A DNA stretch of 43,794 nucleotides. Source: CAZPMO01 sp964587515 (GTDB taxonomy: Bacteria; Pseudomonadota; Alphaproteobacteria; MPNO01). A program made the position numbers and the translations under genes. The DNA lies in contig CAZPMO010000018.1 in assembly GCA_964587515.1 (NCBI GenBank), positions 1 to 43,794 of the forward strand, written 5' to 3'. Shown here piece by piece: positions 25,977 through 34,161 of this stretch. Under the pieces are notes generated by a model. The model ran no database searches. It saw only the letters and a program-made list of their open reading frames with translations, and was not told the origin of the DNA. Position 1 is the first letter of the stretch; each line of letters opens with the position of its first letter.

Positions 25977-26489
25977 CTATGCCTCGCCTCTTAGTACCGA
26001 CCGGGTGAACGCCACGACGGCCGGACGGTTGAAGGTGCGGGTGTGTTCGTAGGCACGCGTGATCTCGGGGATCCGGTCGCGTGACTCGATAACCGTAAAC
26101 GGCAGGTTTATCGCATCCATCACGCGGCGCAGATAAAGCCCGTTGGAGACGTGATGCTTGTGATGGTCGCCAAACTCGCCGCGCAGGGTTATCAGCATCA
26201 ACAAAGGCACTTCGTAGGTATAGTTGATCTTGGTGACGGCATAGATCACGGTCATCAAGCCGGACGCGCCCATCACGGCCATCGAACCGAGCCCACTGAA
26301 AAAGGCGCCCGAGCATAAACCGATCGCGGATTCTTCACGGTTGACCGGGACATGATCGAAGCGCTCATCCTGATCGAAGGTCTCGATCAGTTCCGAGATC
26401 CAATTGTCCGGCAGGCTCGCGATCAGGCGAATACCGCACCCGGCCGCCTCTTCCGCGATTTGCGCCGACACTTCCGCGCTGTCGCTCAT
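25977..26489 (-). CDS. Thiamine-diphosphate-dependent decarboxylase, alpha (pyrimidine-binding) subunit
   Basis: A 170-residue protein matching the N-terminal pyrimidine-binding domain of two-subunit ThDP decarboxylases (ComD-like, sulfopyruvate/phosphonopyruvate type). VPVNREESAIGLCSGAF holds the glutamate (Glu52 or Glu53) that activates the cofactor ring. The segment LITLRGEFGDHHKHHVSNG sits where substrate-facing histidines occur in relatives. It must pair with the beta subunit just downstream. No coenzyme M genes are nearby, so sulfopyruvate is not specially favoured. It is divergent from the CobS-like gene. Confidence 0.82.
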   Translation of the reverse strand: MSDSAEVSAQIAEEAAGCGIRLIASLPDNWISELIETFDQDERFDHVPVNREESAIGLCSGAFFSGLGSMAVMGASGLMTVIYAVTKINYTYEVPLLMLITLRGEFGDHHKHHVSNGLYLRRVMDAINLPFTVIESRDRIPEITRAYEHTRTFNRPAVVAFTRSVLRGEA

Positions 26490-26617
26490 CCTTCAAGTTC
26501 CCGTTTGAATTTGTGTTGCCGGCGGGCAGGATAGGCGCGCTTTAATTGGATTGGCAAGCCGTCGACGCTTCGGGAAATGCGCGGTAACATCGGGCGTCCG
26601 GAAAATGCTTGGGAACC

Positions 26618-27343
26618 ATGGGGCCATTCTACGAAAAAGAGCGCGGGCTCGCGTTGTTGAGAGATTTGAGCGCCTGCCTGAGCCAGTTAACGCGCATTCC
26701 AGTGCCGGGATCGACCGCACTCGGCACGACCGCCGCGACGCGTAGCGTTTGGGCCTTCCCGATAATTGGCGCTGTCCTTGGGGCGATCGGCGGCGGGGTA
26801 TACACCATCGGTGCCCTTGCGGGCCTGACGCCCGCGCTGGCTGCATTGGCCGGTATCGGATGCCTGATTGCGGTGACCGGCGCGCGGAACGAGAAACTCT
26901 TGGTCCAGGCAGCCGATCGCTTCGGCCTGTCCGAGACGATCGTGCTCATGCTGTTGCTGGGCGCGCGGGTAGGAACGCTTGCCGCAATCGCACAACCGAC
27001 GGCGGTGGCGGCATCATTGGTGGCGGCTCTGTCGCTGAGCCTTGCCGCCGGTGTCGCGGTTCGGCATTACGCCGCCGATGCCTGGTACGACGATCCGGGG
27101 GGCGAAACAAATCGGCCGTCTTCGGGGATTGTGCTCGCCGCGGCGCTGATCGCGATCGTGATGTCGGCGCTGGTTCTGCCGTTCGGGGCGGGCGCGGCGA
27201 TCATCGCGGCGTGCCTTTGTGGCGCCGGTCTGGCATACGCGGTACGGCGAGAGGTTACCGGCGACGCGACGGTGCTCGCCGACGCCGTCCAGCCGGTTAC
27301 CGAAATCGCGGTGCTGGTTGTCCTCGCCGCGTCGGCCGTCTGA
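26618..27343 (+). CDS. CobS-fold integral membrane protein lacking the CobS acidic signature
   Basis: A 241-residue, multi-helix membrane protein that aligns along its length with adenosylcobinamide-GDP ribazoletransferase (CobS). Shared elements are LSQLTRIPVPGS near the N-terminus, RSVWAFPIIGAVLGAIGGGV, a late GGETNRPSSG, and TGDATVLADAVQPVTEIAV at the end. In CobS the segment after helix 3 is an acidic motif of the form HxDGLAD..DG. Here residues 87-103 read TGARNEKLLVQAADRFG, and the following segment with the basic DSRIG motif is missing. The last cobalamin step is therefore probably not catalysed. The frame is open and well formed, suggesting a diverged paralogue rather than debris. No other cobalamin gene is adjacent; it precedes the Rieske gene by 15 nt. 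ATG at 26618 preferred to TTG at 26609. Confidence 0.72.
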   Translation: MGPFYEKERGLALLRDLSACLSQLTRIPVPGSTALGTTAATRSVWAFPIIGAVLGAIGGGVYTIGALAGLTPALAALAGIGCLIAVTGARNEKLLVQAADRFGLSETIVLMLLLGARVGTLAAIAQPTAVAASLVAALSLSLAAGVAVRHYAADAWYDDPGGETNRPSSGIVLAAALIAIVMSALVLPFGAGAAIIAACLCGAGLAYAVRREVTGDATVLADAVQPVTEIAVLVVLAASAV

Positions 27344-27358
27344 CGGGACCGACGCGGC

Positions 27359-28384
27359 ATGTTTTTGAAAAATGCCTGGTATGTCGCGGCATTGATCGAT
27401 GAAATTGGCGACCGGCCGTTGCCGCGGATAATCTTGAACGAGCCGCTCGTGCTGTTTCGAACCCGTGAGGGTCGCGCCGCGGCGCTGGAAGACCGGTGCT
27501 GCCATCGGCACGCGCCGTTATCGGAAGGAAAAGTTACCGAGGCGGGCATTCAATGCGGCTATCACGGTCTGGTATTCGCCGCCGATGGGCGCTGCGTCGA
27601 GGTTCCGGGCCAGACCGCGATACCGCCGGGCGCATCGATCCCATCCTATCCCACCCTTGAGCGCTATGGCTGGGTTTGGATTTGGATGGGAGATCCAGCC
27701 CGGGCGGACGAAGCGTCGATCCCCGATTTCAGCCTGATCGATGATCTCGCCTGGTGCGGCGCCGGCGAACGACTGGCGGTGCAATGCGCCTATCAACTCG
27801 TAATCGACAATCTTCTCGATCTCAGCCATCTGACCTTTCTCCATGCGCGCACCATCGGGACCGGCGCGGTCGCGGAAACGCCGGTAACGACCGACCGCGC
27901 GGGCGACGCGGTTCGGGTGACGCGCTGGATGCTCGATGTCGCGCCGCCGCCGACTTTCCGGAAGGTGCGTCATTTCGAGGGAAACATCGATCGCTGGCAG
28001 ATCGCGACGGCCGCGCCGCCGTGTTACGTGTGGCTCGAGGTCGGCGGCGCGGACGCCGGCACTGGCGCGCCGGATGGGAACCGGGGCCAGGGGATCGAGC
28101 GTTGGAACATGAACGTGGTGACGCCCGAAACCGAGACCAGCGCCCATATGTTCTGGACCGAGTGCCGTAATTTCGCGATCGACGACGAGTCCGTGACCGA
28201 GTTGGTGTTCCAGCAAATCCACGACACGCTGCTCGAGGATATCGAGATGCTTGAAGCGCAGCAGCGGATGCTCGATCTCATGCCCGATGCGCCCATGATC
28301 GACATCAATGTCGATGCCGGTTCCATCCAGGCGCGCCGTATCCTCGACCAGTTGGTTGAGGCGGAGTTGGCCGCGGCGACATGA
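27359..28384 (+). CDS. Rieske non-heme iron oxygenase, VanA-like
   Basis: A 341-residue ring-hydroxylating or O-demethylating oxygenase alpha subunit. The Rieske [2Fe-2S] ligands are Cys47/His49 (DRCCHRHAPLSEG) and Cys66/His69 (IQCGYHGLVF). The mononuclear iron site is DNLLDLSHLTFLHARTIG with His157 and His162. The N-terminus MFLKNAWYVAAL is typical of the vanillate O-demethylase/toluene-sulfonate monooxygenase branch. A reductase is needed and none is encoded nearby, so a shared one must serve. The stop overlaps the next ATG (ATGA). The substrate is unknown. Confidence 0.9.
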   Translation: MFLKNAWYVAALIDEIGDRPLPRIILNEPLVLFRTREGRAAALEDRCCHRHAPLSEGKVTEAGIQCGYHGLVFAADGRCVEVPGQTAIPPGASIPSYPTLERYGWVWIWMGDPARADEASIPDFSLIDDLAWCGAGERLAVQCAYQLVIDNLLDLSHLTFLHARTIGTGAVAETPVTTDRAGDAVRVTRWMLDVAPPPTFRKVRHFEGNIDRWQIATAAPPCYVWLEVGGADAGTGAPDGNRGQGIERWNMNVVTPETETSAHMFWTECRNFAIDDESVTELVFQQIHDTLLEDIEMLEAQQRMLDLMPDAPMIDINVDAGSIQARRILDQLVEAELAAAT

Positions 28385-30084
28385 TATCCGCCACGCCACC
28401 GGAGGTGATCTTTCACAACGGCAAGGTACTGACCGTCGATCTTCGTTTCACCATTGCCGACGCCGTGGCGGTTTCAGGGGATCGGATCGCGGCGACCGGG
28501 GACGATGCCGAAATAAAACCGCTCGCTGGCGACGGGACACGCGTGATCGATCTCAAGGGCAGGACCTTGATCCCGGGGCTCATTGACGGTCACGCCCATA
28601 TGGACCGCGAGGGGTTGAAGCAGGTGTGCCCGTCACTTTCCGGCGCGCGGTCGATCGCCGATGTTCAGGCGCGTATCGCCGAACTTGCGCGCGCCGCGCG
28701 GCCCGGCGACTGGATCGTCACCATGCCGCTGGGCGATCCGCCGAACTACTGGGACGATCCGCATCCGTTGAAGGAAGGCCGGAGTCCCGATCGCTGGGAG
28801 CTTGACGAAGCGGGCCCCGACAATCCGGTCTATATCCGGCCGGTCTGGGGGTATTGGCGCCGCGCGCCGCGCGCCGAAACGCTGATCTCGGCGGCGAACA
28901 GCGCCGCGCTCGCCGCCACCGGGATCGGCCGCGACACGTCGCCGCCGACCGACGGTGTGACGATCGGGAAAGACCCCGCGACGGGCGATCTTACCGGCGT
29001 GTTCATGGAGCGCGGTCCGACCTCGGTGGTCGAGTTGACCATGTTTGCCGCCATGCCGCGGTTTACCGCCGAACAGCGCGTCGACGGGCTGGAACGCGCG
29101 ATGCGACTTTATAACGCCGCCGGCACCACGGCGGTTTATGAGGGTCACGGCATCGCGCCCGAACTGCTGAATGCCTATCGGACGTTGCACCTGCGTGGCG
29201 GCATGACCGTGCGCTCCCATCTCGCGTTTAGCCCAAGCTGGGGCGTGGTGCCGCGCGAAGACCGATTGCGGCATTTTCGCCAATGGGCCGCCTGGCTCGG
29301 TCTCGGCGGTCTCGGCGATCCCTGGTTGCGTATGGAAGGGATGTGGACACAGGTGGGCGAAAATCCAGACGATGTGGTCCGCGCGCAAGCCGCGCCTTAT
29401 ACAAGCTGGTCCGGGTTCCATTACGACAGCGGGCTGGAACGCGACGATCTCGTGGGCGTACTGGTCGAGGCCGCGCGTCTCGGCGTGCGCGTCGCGGGGC
29501 TGACGCCGTCGATGATTGATGTGTTCGAGGCGGTCGACCGGCAAGCGCCGATCGCCGCTTTGCGCTGGGTGCTGGTCCATCCGGTGAGTCTTACCCAAGC
29601 CGACATAGACCGGGTGCTTAATCTCGGCCTGGTGCTGACGCCGGAGACCGGGCGTTATCTTTATAAGGAGGGGAACGCGCCCGGAAATCCGTTCGGCAAT
29701 GTGGCCGATGACACCCACATGCCTTTGAAATCCCTGGTGGATGCCGGGGTGCCGGTCGCGCTTGAGACCGACAACGTGCCGCCGACGCTGTTTCACGTCA
29801 TCTGGCAGACCGTCGCCCGTATCGATCGGCTCGGACACCCGGTGGGATCGGCCGACCAGAAACTGTCGCGCGAGGAGGCTTTGCGGCTCGCGACCAATGG
29901 CGGCGCCTATCTGATCGGACGCGAGGGCGAGCTGGGCTCGCTTGAGCCGGGTAAACTGGCGGATCTCGCGGTGCTTTCCGATGATTATCTCGGGTGTCCG
30001 GAAGACCGTATCAAGGAGATCACCGCAGACCTGGTGATGGTTGGTGGCCGGATCGTCCGTGATATCTCGACGGGCGACCGATGA
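28381..30084 (+). CDS. YtcJ-like amidohydrolase family protein
   Basis: A 567-residue metal-dependent hydrolase of the amidohydrolase 3 (YtcJ/D-aminoacylase-like) group. The N-terminal beta-sandwich half starts EVIFHNGKVLTVD. The HxH metal motif is LIPGLIDGHAHMDREG, and the C-terminal end closes with GSLEPGKLADLAVLSDD. The histidine near WVLVHPVSL and the acidic DNVPP region are candidate active-site positions. Relatives hydrolyse N-formyl or N-acyl compounds, but the substrate is open. It is translationally coupled at both ends (ATGA with the Rieske gene and with the next gene). No signal peptide is visible, so it acts in the cytoplasm. Confidence 0.88.
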   Translation: MISATPPEVIFHNGKVLTVDLRFTIADAVAVSGDRIAATGDDAEIKPLAGDGTRVIDLKGRTLIPGLIDGHAHMDREGLKQVCPSLSGARSIADVQARIAELARAARPGDWIVTMPLGDPPNYWDDPHPLKEGRSPDRWELDEAGPDNPVYIRPVWGYWRRAPRAETLISAANSAALAATGIGRDTSPPTDGVTIGKDPATGDLTGVFMERGPTSVVELTMFAAMPRFTAEQRVDGLERAMRLYNAAGTTAVYEGHGIAPELLNAYRTLHLRGGMTVRSHLAFSPSWGVVPREDRLRHFRQWAAWLGLGGLGDPWLRMEGMWTQVGENPDDVVRAQAAPYTSWSGFHYDSGLERDDLVGVLVEAARLGVRVAGLTPSMIDVFEAVDRQAPIAALRWVLVHPVSLTQADIDRVLNLGLVLTPETGRYLYKEGNAPGNPFGNVADDTHMPLKSLVDAGVPVALETDNVPPTLFHVIWQTVARIDRLGHPVGSADQKLSREEALRLATNGGAYLIGREGELGSLEPGKLADLAVLSDDYLGCPEDRIKEITADLVMVGGRIVRDISTGDR

Positions 30085-30974
30085 GCCTACGCATTGCCAA
30101 CGTCGCGCTCGGGCTACGTTCGACCGCCCAGTGCCTCGGGCGTGTCGGCTCAGAGGCAGGGGTGTTCGCGGCGGAGGGCGTCGATTTCCGCATCGCGGCG
30201 TTCGAGACCGCCGCGCCCGCCGCCTTCGCCGGTCTGATGGATGGATCCTGGGATTTCGCCGAGATGGGCGCGGTGCCGGTGGCGAACGGCGTGCTCGACG
30301 GGCACGACCCGGTAATCCTGCTGGCGCCGGAACCGGTCAACGCCATGTTTGTCCTTGCCCGCGCCGATATCGACACGCCCGCGAAGCTTGCCGGCGGCCG
30401 CATCGGCGTGCTGTCCGGAACCGGTCAGACCGCCGTGTCCGCGACCGCCATGCTGCGGCGCTGGGGCCTGGAAGGGCGCGTCGGGCTCGCGCCGCTCGGG
30501 AAATATCCCGCCATCTATGACGCCATCGCGGCCGGCGAAATCGAGGCCGGCCTGCTGACCGCGGATTACCGGTTTGCGGGTGAGGCCGCCCACGGCATGA
30601 ACGCTCTCGTCAATCTCGGCGACGAGCTTGGTTTTCAGGGGCCGGTCGTCGCGACCACGCGCCGCGTGATCGCCGCCGACCCCGAATTGGTGGGTCGCGT
30701 GGTGCGCGGCTATGTGGCCGCCATACGATTGTTCAAGACCGACCGCGCGCGGGTGCTGCCTCTGTTGCGTGATCATTTGGGATTCGACGATCCCGAGGCC
30801 GTCGCGGCGGCCTATGAATTTTATGTCCCGCGATTCCAGGATATGCCGTTTCCGTCCGATGATGGGATCGCGCGCGTGATCGCGGCGTTCGAGGACCGCT
30901 ACCCGCAAGCGGCGCGGTTGAAACCGGCCGATTTGTGCGATTTGTCGTTCCTTCGCGAAATCGCCGGCGACTAG
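30081..30974 (+). CDS. Periplasmic-binding-protein-fold (NMT1/THI5-like) protein without signal peptide
   Basis: A 297-residue type II binding-protein fold resembling NitT/TauT/SsuA substrate-binding proteins: AEGVDFRIAAFETAAPAAFA, GSWDFAEMGAVPVANG and AGGRIGVLSGTGQTAVSATA are typical lobe-1 segments. The N-terminus MSLRIANVALGLRST is not a signal peptide, and no permease or ATPase gene is nearby, so import is doubtful. PBP-fold enzymes such as 4,5-dihydroxyphthalate decarboxylase are also cytoplasmic, making an enzyme or sensor possible. The ATGA overlap with the amidohydrolase argues for a joint function. It ends 4 nt from the convergent DUF1326 gene. Confidence 0.8.
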   Translation: MSLRIANVALGLRSTAQCLGRVGSEAGVFAAEGVDFRIAAFETAAPAAFAGLMDGSWDFAEMGAVPVANGVLDGHDPVILLAPEPVNAMFVLARADIDTPAKLAGGRIGVLSGTGQTAVSATAMLRRWGLEGRVGLAPLGKYPAIYDAIAAGEIEAGLLTADYRFAGEAAHGMNALVNLGDELGFQGPVVATTRRVIAADPELVGRVVRGYVAAIRLFKTDRARVLPLLRDHLGFDDPEAVAAAYEFYVPRFQDMPFPSDDGIARVIAAFEDRYPQAARLKPADLCDLSFLREIAGD

Positions 30975-30978
30975 CCGT

Positions 30979-31593
30979 TCAGGGGCCGGTCCACGAGAAC
31001 TCCGAATATAGCGCGTGCTTGTCCTGGGTGGTCCATTGAAAGGCGTCGTCGTTCATGCGCGACGATCCGCGAGCGAGAAACTGCATCGTCGAGTGGACCA
31101 CGTTGAACAGATTTCCCAGCGTCGCCGGCTGACCAGTGCGCCGGCTCTCGACAGCGCCGATCTCGGCCTCGAGGACGCCATCAAAAACCAAGGTCTTGCG
31201 GGTTCCCGTGTCGGTGAATTCGATGGGTGCGGTGCGGGTCTCAAGGCGCTTGGCGACGAATTTCGCCAGTGTTTCCCATGGCCCCCCGACCTTTCCGGTG
31301 AGAATTTGTTCGAGCGCCTCGCGCTGAGCCGGCTCGGCCGCGGCGTCGAGATATATCTCCACCTTCCAGCCGCCGTCATGCATCGACGGCGGTGAATCGT
31401 ACAGAACTACCGCGTTCTGCTCCCCAAGCGTCAGCGGGCCGAAGCGGCCTTTGTCGATGTGCACGCCCCAATATCCGAGACAGCGCTCGCCGTCACAGTT
31501 TTGCCTGAAAGAAACATGGGCGGGGCACAAAAGCTGACATGTGCAGTTCTCGAACAGGATGCCGTTCACCCACCAAGGGTCCGGTTCGGTCAT
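30979..31593 (-). CDS. DUF1326 family protein
   Basis: A 204-residue conserved hypothetical with an N-terminal cysteine cluster typical of DUF1326: ENCTCQLLCPAHVSF then NCDGERCLGYWGVHIDKG, suggesting metal or thiol chemistry. The central part contains LYDSPPSMHDGGWKVEIYLD and a C-terminal QWTTQDKHALYSEFSW. No activity is established for the family. It is the last gene of the minus-strand run that begins with isovaleryl-CoA dehydrogenase, 50 nt after the MaoC gene. Whether it belongs to the same pathway is not clear. Confidence 0.82.
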   Translation of the reverse strand: MTEPDPWWVNGILFENCTCQLLCPAHVSFRQNCDGERCLGYWGVHIDKGRFGPLTLGEQNAVVLYDSPPSMHDGGWKVEIYLDAAAEPAQREALEQILTGKVGGPWETLAKFVAKRLETRTAPIEFTDTGTRKTLVFDGVLEAEIGAVESRRTGQPATLGNLFNVVHSTMQFLARGSSRMNDDAFQWTTQDKHALYSEFSWTGP

Positions 31594-31643
31594 GCTGTCG
31601 CTCCCATAGGCCGGGGACCATGCTAGCCCAAATCAGACCGTTG

Positions 31644-32141
31644 TCATATGGCCGACGGCAGTTCGCCCGGTCTCGGATCGGCGGCAGGATGACCTTCCGG
31701 ACGGCGGAGGAATATAAATATGCTGTGGCAAACCATCACCGGATCGCCCGCCGCATCGATACCGGAGAATTCAAAATGGACGCGACCGCGATCCGGACGG
31801 CTGCGCGACGGGGCGATTTCGCTTATTTCCGCGCGCGGCGTGATGACATCACCGGCGCGAACCGGTTTGTACCAACGGAGGTCCTCCATTCCCGGTGAGC
31901 CCAACGTGGCGGTATGGACGAGACAGGTCGCATTGAACGGCCGGACGCATTTGATCATTGTCTGAAAGCCGCTGGCGATAAGTCCGCCATGGGGCCCGGC
32001 ACTGGCGGCTTCCTCGTCGATATGGATCGGCAGGGGATCATGTTCCCGTGCGAAGGCAATCAATTCTTCGCGGCTCAGCGACCAGCTTTCGAACCGCCAT
32101 TTGTCGCCCAGGCGGAAATCTTCAAAATAATATTTCGTCAT
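31644..32141 (-). CDS. MaoC-like hot-dog-fold dehydratase
   Basis: A 165-residue (R)-specific enoyl-CoA hydratase-like protein. The catalytic Asp and His are visible in FAREHDPLPIHIDEEAA, and the hot-dog helix and GGLIASGFQTM follow. A perfect AGGAGG sits 6 nt before the ATG at 32141, which decides that start over an in-frame start at 32192. It lies 75 nt downstream of the carboxylase alpha gene in the same direction. In a leucine-type pathway it could hydrate 3-methylglutaconyl-CoA in place of an absent enoyl-CoA hydratase, but that is inference; it may serve another acyl-CoA. Confidence 0.85.
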   Translation of the reverse strand: MTKYYFEDFRLGDKWRFESWSLSREELIAFAREHDPLPIHIDEEAASAGPHGGLIASGFQTMIKCVRPFNATCLVHTATLGSPGMEDLRWYKPVRAGDVITPRAEISEIAPSRSRPDRGRVHFEFSGIDAAGDPVMVCHSIFIFLRRPEGHPAADPRPGELPSAI

Positions 32142-32216
32142 GCCGCGCCTCCTTGCGGCATCGTCGATCCCATCTTGGACACGATCGCGCAACCCGAAAA
32201 TTGCGCCAAGCTGAAT

Positions 32217-34151
32217 TTATTCCGTCGTTGGGGTGAAGGCGACCAGCTCGTCGCCTTCCTGGATGCGGTCGCCGACCGCGAAATGGACCGCGTCCACGAC
32301 GCCGTCCGCGATGGCGCGGATCGTGTGTTCGACCTTCATGGCTTCGATGGCGATCAGGGCCGCGCCTTTCTCGACGGTGGCGCCGGGCTCGACCAGCACC
32401 GCGACCACCACGCCCGGCATGGGCGCGGCATGGGTTCCAACGCTTTCCGACGTCTCGCTTTCGGCGTCGGCGACCGAGTCGATCAGTGTGAAACGGCGGG
32501 TTTCTCCCGCGCCGAACACCGTAATTTCATTGCCGTCGCAAATAACGGTCGCCGTATTGTGGTCGTTGTCGTTCATGGCCCGCAATTCGTCGTCCACCGT
32601 GATTTCCACCACCTCCTCGCCATCCAGCAGTGTCAGCAGTTCGCATGACGCCGCGTTGAGACGCCAACCGCGCGCGGAAGACCACGGCGAATGGCGGTCG
32701 GTGGAGAGGGCCGCGATCTCACGCGCGGCCGCCGTGCGCCGTTCGATAACGGCAAGCGCGGCCAGTGCACGGACCTGCTTCGAGGCGGGGCTCCATGCCG
32801 GCAACAGCGCCTCACCGCGGGCTTCGATGAAGCCGGTATCGACGCCACCCCTCGCGAATTCCGGATCCCGGGCGATTGCGGCGAGGAAGTCCGTATTGGT
32901 CGCTGGTCCCGCGATCTGGACCCCGGAAAGCGCAGTGTCGAGCCGGGTCAGCGCTTCGGTCCGGTCCTTGCCCGATGCTATCAGCTTCGCGATCATCGGA
33001 TCATAATGGGCGGTAACCTCGTCGCCCTGGCGCACGCCGCCGTCGACCCGAATGCCGTTGCCGTCCTCGGGCAAGCGCAAATGCGTCAACCGTCCCGCCG
33101 CCGGCAGGAAGTCGCGCGCCGGATCCTCGGCATAGAGACGAACCTCGATGGCGTGGCCCGAAATTTGGATTTTGGTCTGGGGTAACGGCAGCTTCTCGCC
33201 GGCCGCGACCCGGAATTGCCATTCCACCAAATCCTGGCCGGTGATCTCCTCGGTGACCGGATGCTCGACCTGAAGGCGCGTGTTCATTTCCATGAAGTAG
33301 AACCCGCCATCCAGGTCCAGCAGGAACTCGACGGTCCCGGCGCCGACATAGCCGACCGCCTTCACCGCCGCGACGGCCGTCTTTCCCAAATTGTCCCGAA
33401 GCGCCTTCGCAAGACCCGGCGCGGGCGCCTCCTCGACGACTTTTTGATGGCGGCGTTGCACAGAACAATCGCGCTCGAACAGATGGACGATATTGCCGGA
33501 TGTGTCGGCGAAGACCTGAACCTCGATATGGCGCGGCCGGGCGAGGTATTTTTCGACAAGCAGATGGTCGTCGCCGAACGACGACAACGCCTCGCGCCGC
33601 GCCGCATCGATGGCGAATTCGAGTTCGTCTTCGCGCTCGACCAGGCGCATGCCGCGCCCGCCGCCGCCGGCCGAAGGCTTCAGCAGCACCGGATAGCCGA
33701 CGCCGGACGCGGCTTCGTGGAGCGTATTCGTATCTTGCGCGTCTCCGTGATAGCCCGGCAAGATCGGCACGCCCGCCTTCGCCATCAATGCTTTCGCGGC
33801 GCTCTTGGAGCCCATGGCGCGAATGACCTCGGGAGGCGGGCCGATAAAGACGATGCCGGCATTTTCGCAAGCCTCCGCGAACTCGGCGTTTTCCGACAGA
33901 AACCCATATCCCGGATGGACGGCGTCGGCGCCGGTGTCTTTGGCGGCGCGCAGTACGGATTCGATGTTCAGATAGCTTTCGGCGGCGGACGCGCCGCCGA
34001 TACCGACGGCGAAATCGGCGCTGACGGTGTGCAGCGCACCGGCATCGGCGTCGGAATGGATCGCGATGGCGCGAATACCCATGCGCCGGCAGGTGCGCGC
34101 GACGCGGCAGGCGATCTCGCCCCGATTGGCGATCAGGATGCTGTTGAACAT
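32217..34151 (-). CDS. mccA: Biotin-dependent acyl-CoA carboxylase alpha subunit (methylcrotonyl-CoA carboxylase type)
   Basis: A 644-residue subunit with biotin carboxylase and biotin carrier in one chain. Biotin carboxylase marks are ILIANRGEIACRVARTCRRM, the ATP loop KPSAGGGGRGMRLV, and EMNTRLQVEHPVTEEITGQD. The C-terminal biotin-binding lysine is in AIEAMKVEHTI (Lys in the EAMK motif; the next Met of the usual EAMKM is Val). Together with the beta subunit it carboxylates 3-methylcrotonyl-CoA in leucine breakdown. Propionyl- or geranyl-CoA are alternatives, and the neighbouring isovaleryl-CoA dehydrogenase favours leucine. It starts 10 nt after the beta gene. Confidence 0.93.
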   Translation of the reverse strand: MFNSILIANRGEIACRVARTCRRMGIRAIAIHSDADAGALHTVSADFAVGIGGASAAESYLNIESVLRAAKDTGADAVHPGYGFLSENAEFAEACENAGIVFIGPPPEVIRAMGSKSAAKALMAKAGVPILPGYHGDAQDTNTLHEAASGVGYPVLLKPSAGGGGRGMRLVEREDELEFAIDAARREALSSFGDDHLLVEKYLARPRHIEVQVFADTSGNIVHLFERDCSVQRRHQKVVEEAPAPGLAKALRDNLGKTAVAAVKAVGYVGAGTVEFLLDLDGGFYFMEMNTRLQVEHPVTEEITGQDLVEWQFRVAAGEKLPLPQTKIQISGHAIEVRLYAEDPARDFLPAAGRLTHLRLPEDGNGIRVDGGVRQGDEVTAHYDPMIAKLIASGKDRTEALTRLDTALSGVQIAGPATNTDFLAAIARDPEFARGGVDTGFIEARGEALLPAWSPASKQVRALAALAVIERRTAAAREIAALSTDRHSPWSSARGWRLNAASCELLTLLDGEEVVEITVDDELRAMNDNDHNTATVICDGNEITVFGAGETRRFTLIDSVADAESETSESVGTHAAPMPGVVVAVLVEPGATVEKGAALIAIEAMKVEHTIRAIADGVVDAVHFAVGDRIQEGDELVAFTPTTE

Positions 34152-34161
34152 GGCCGTGCCG

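Noticed and set aside
30081..30974. THI5-type pyrimidine synthase
   Set aside because: The fold is related, but the cysteine-rich active-site motif of THI5 and any thiamine genes are absent.
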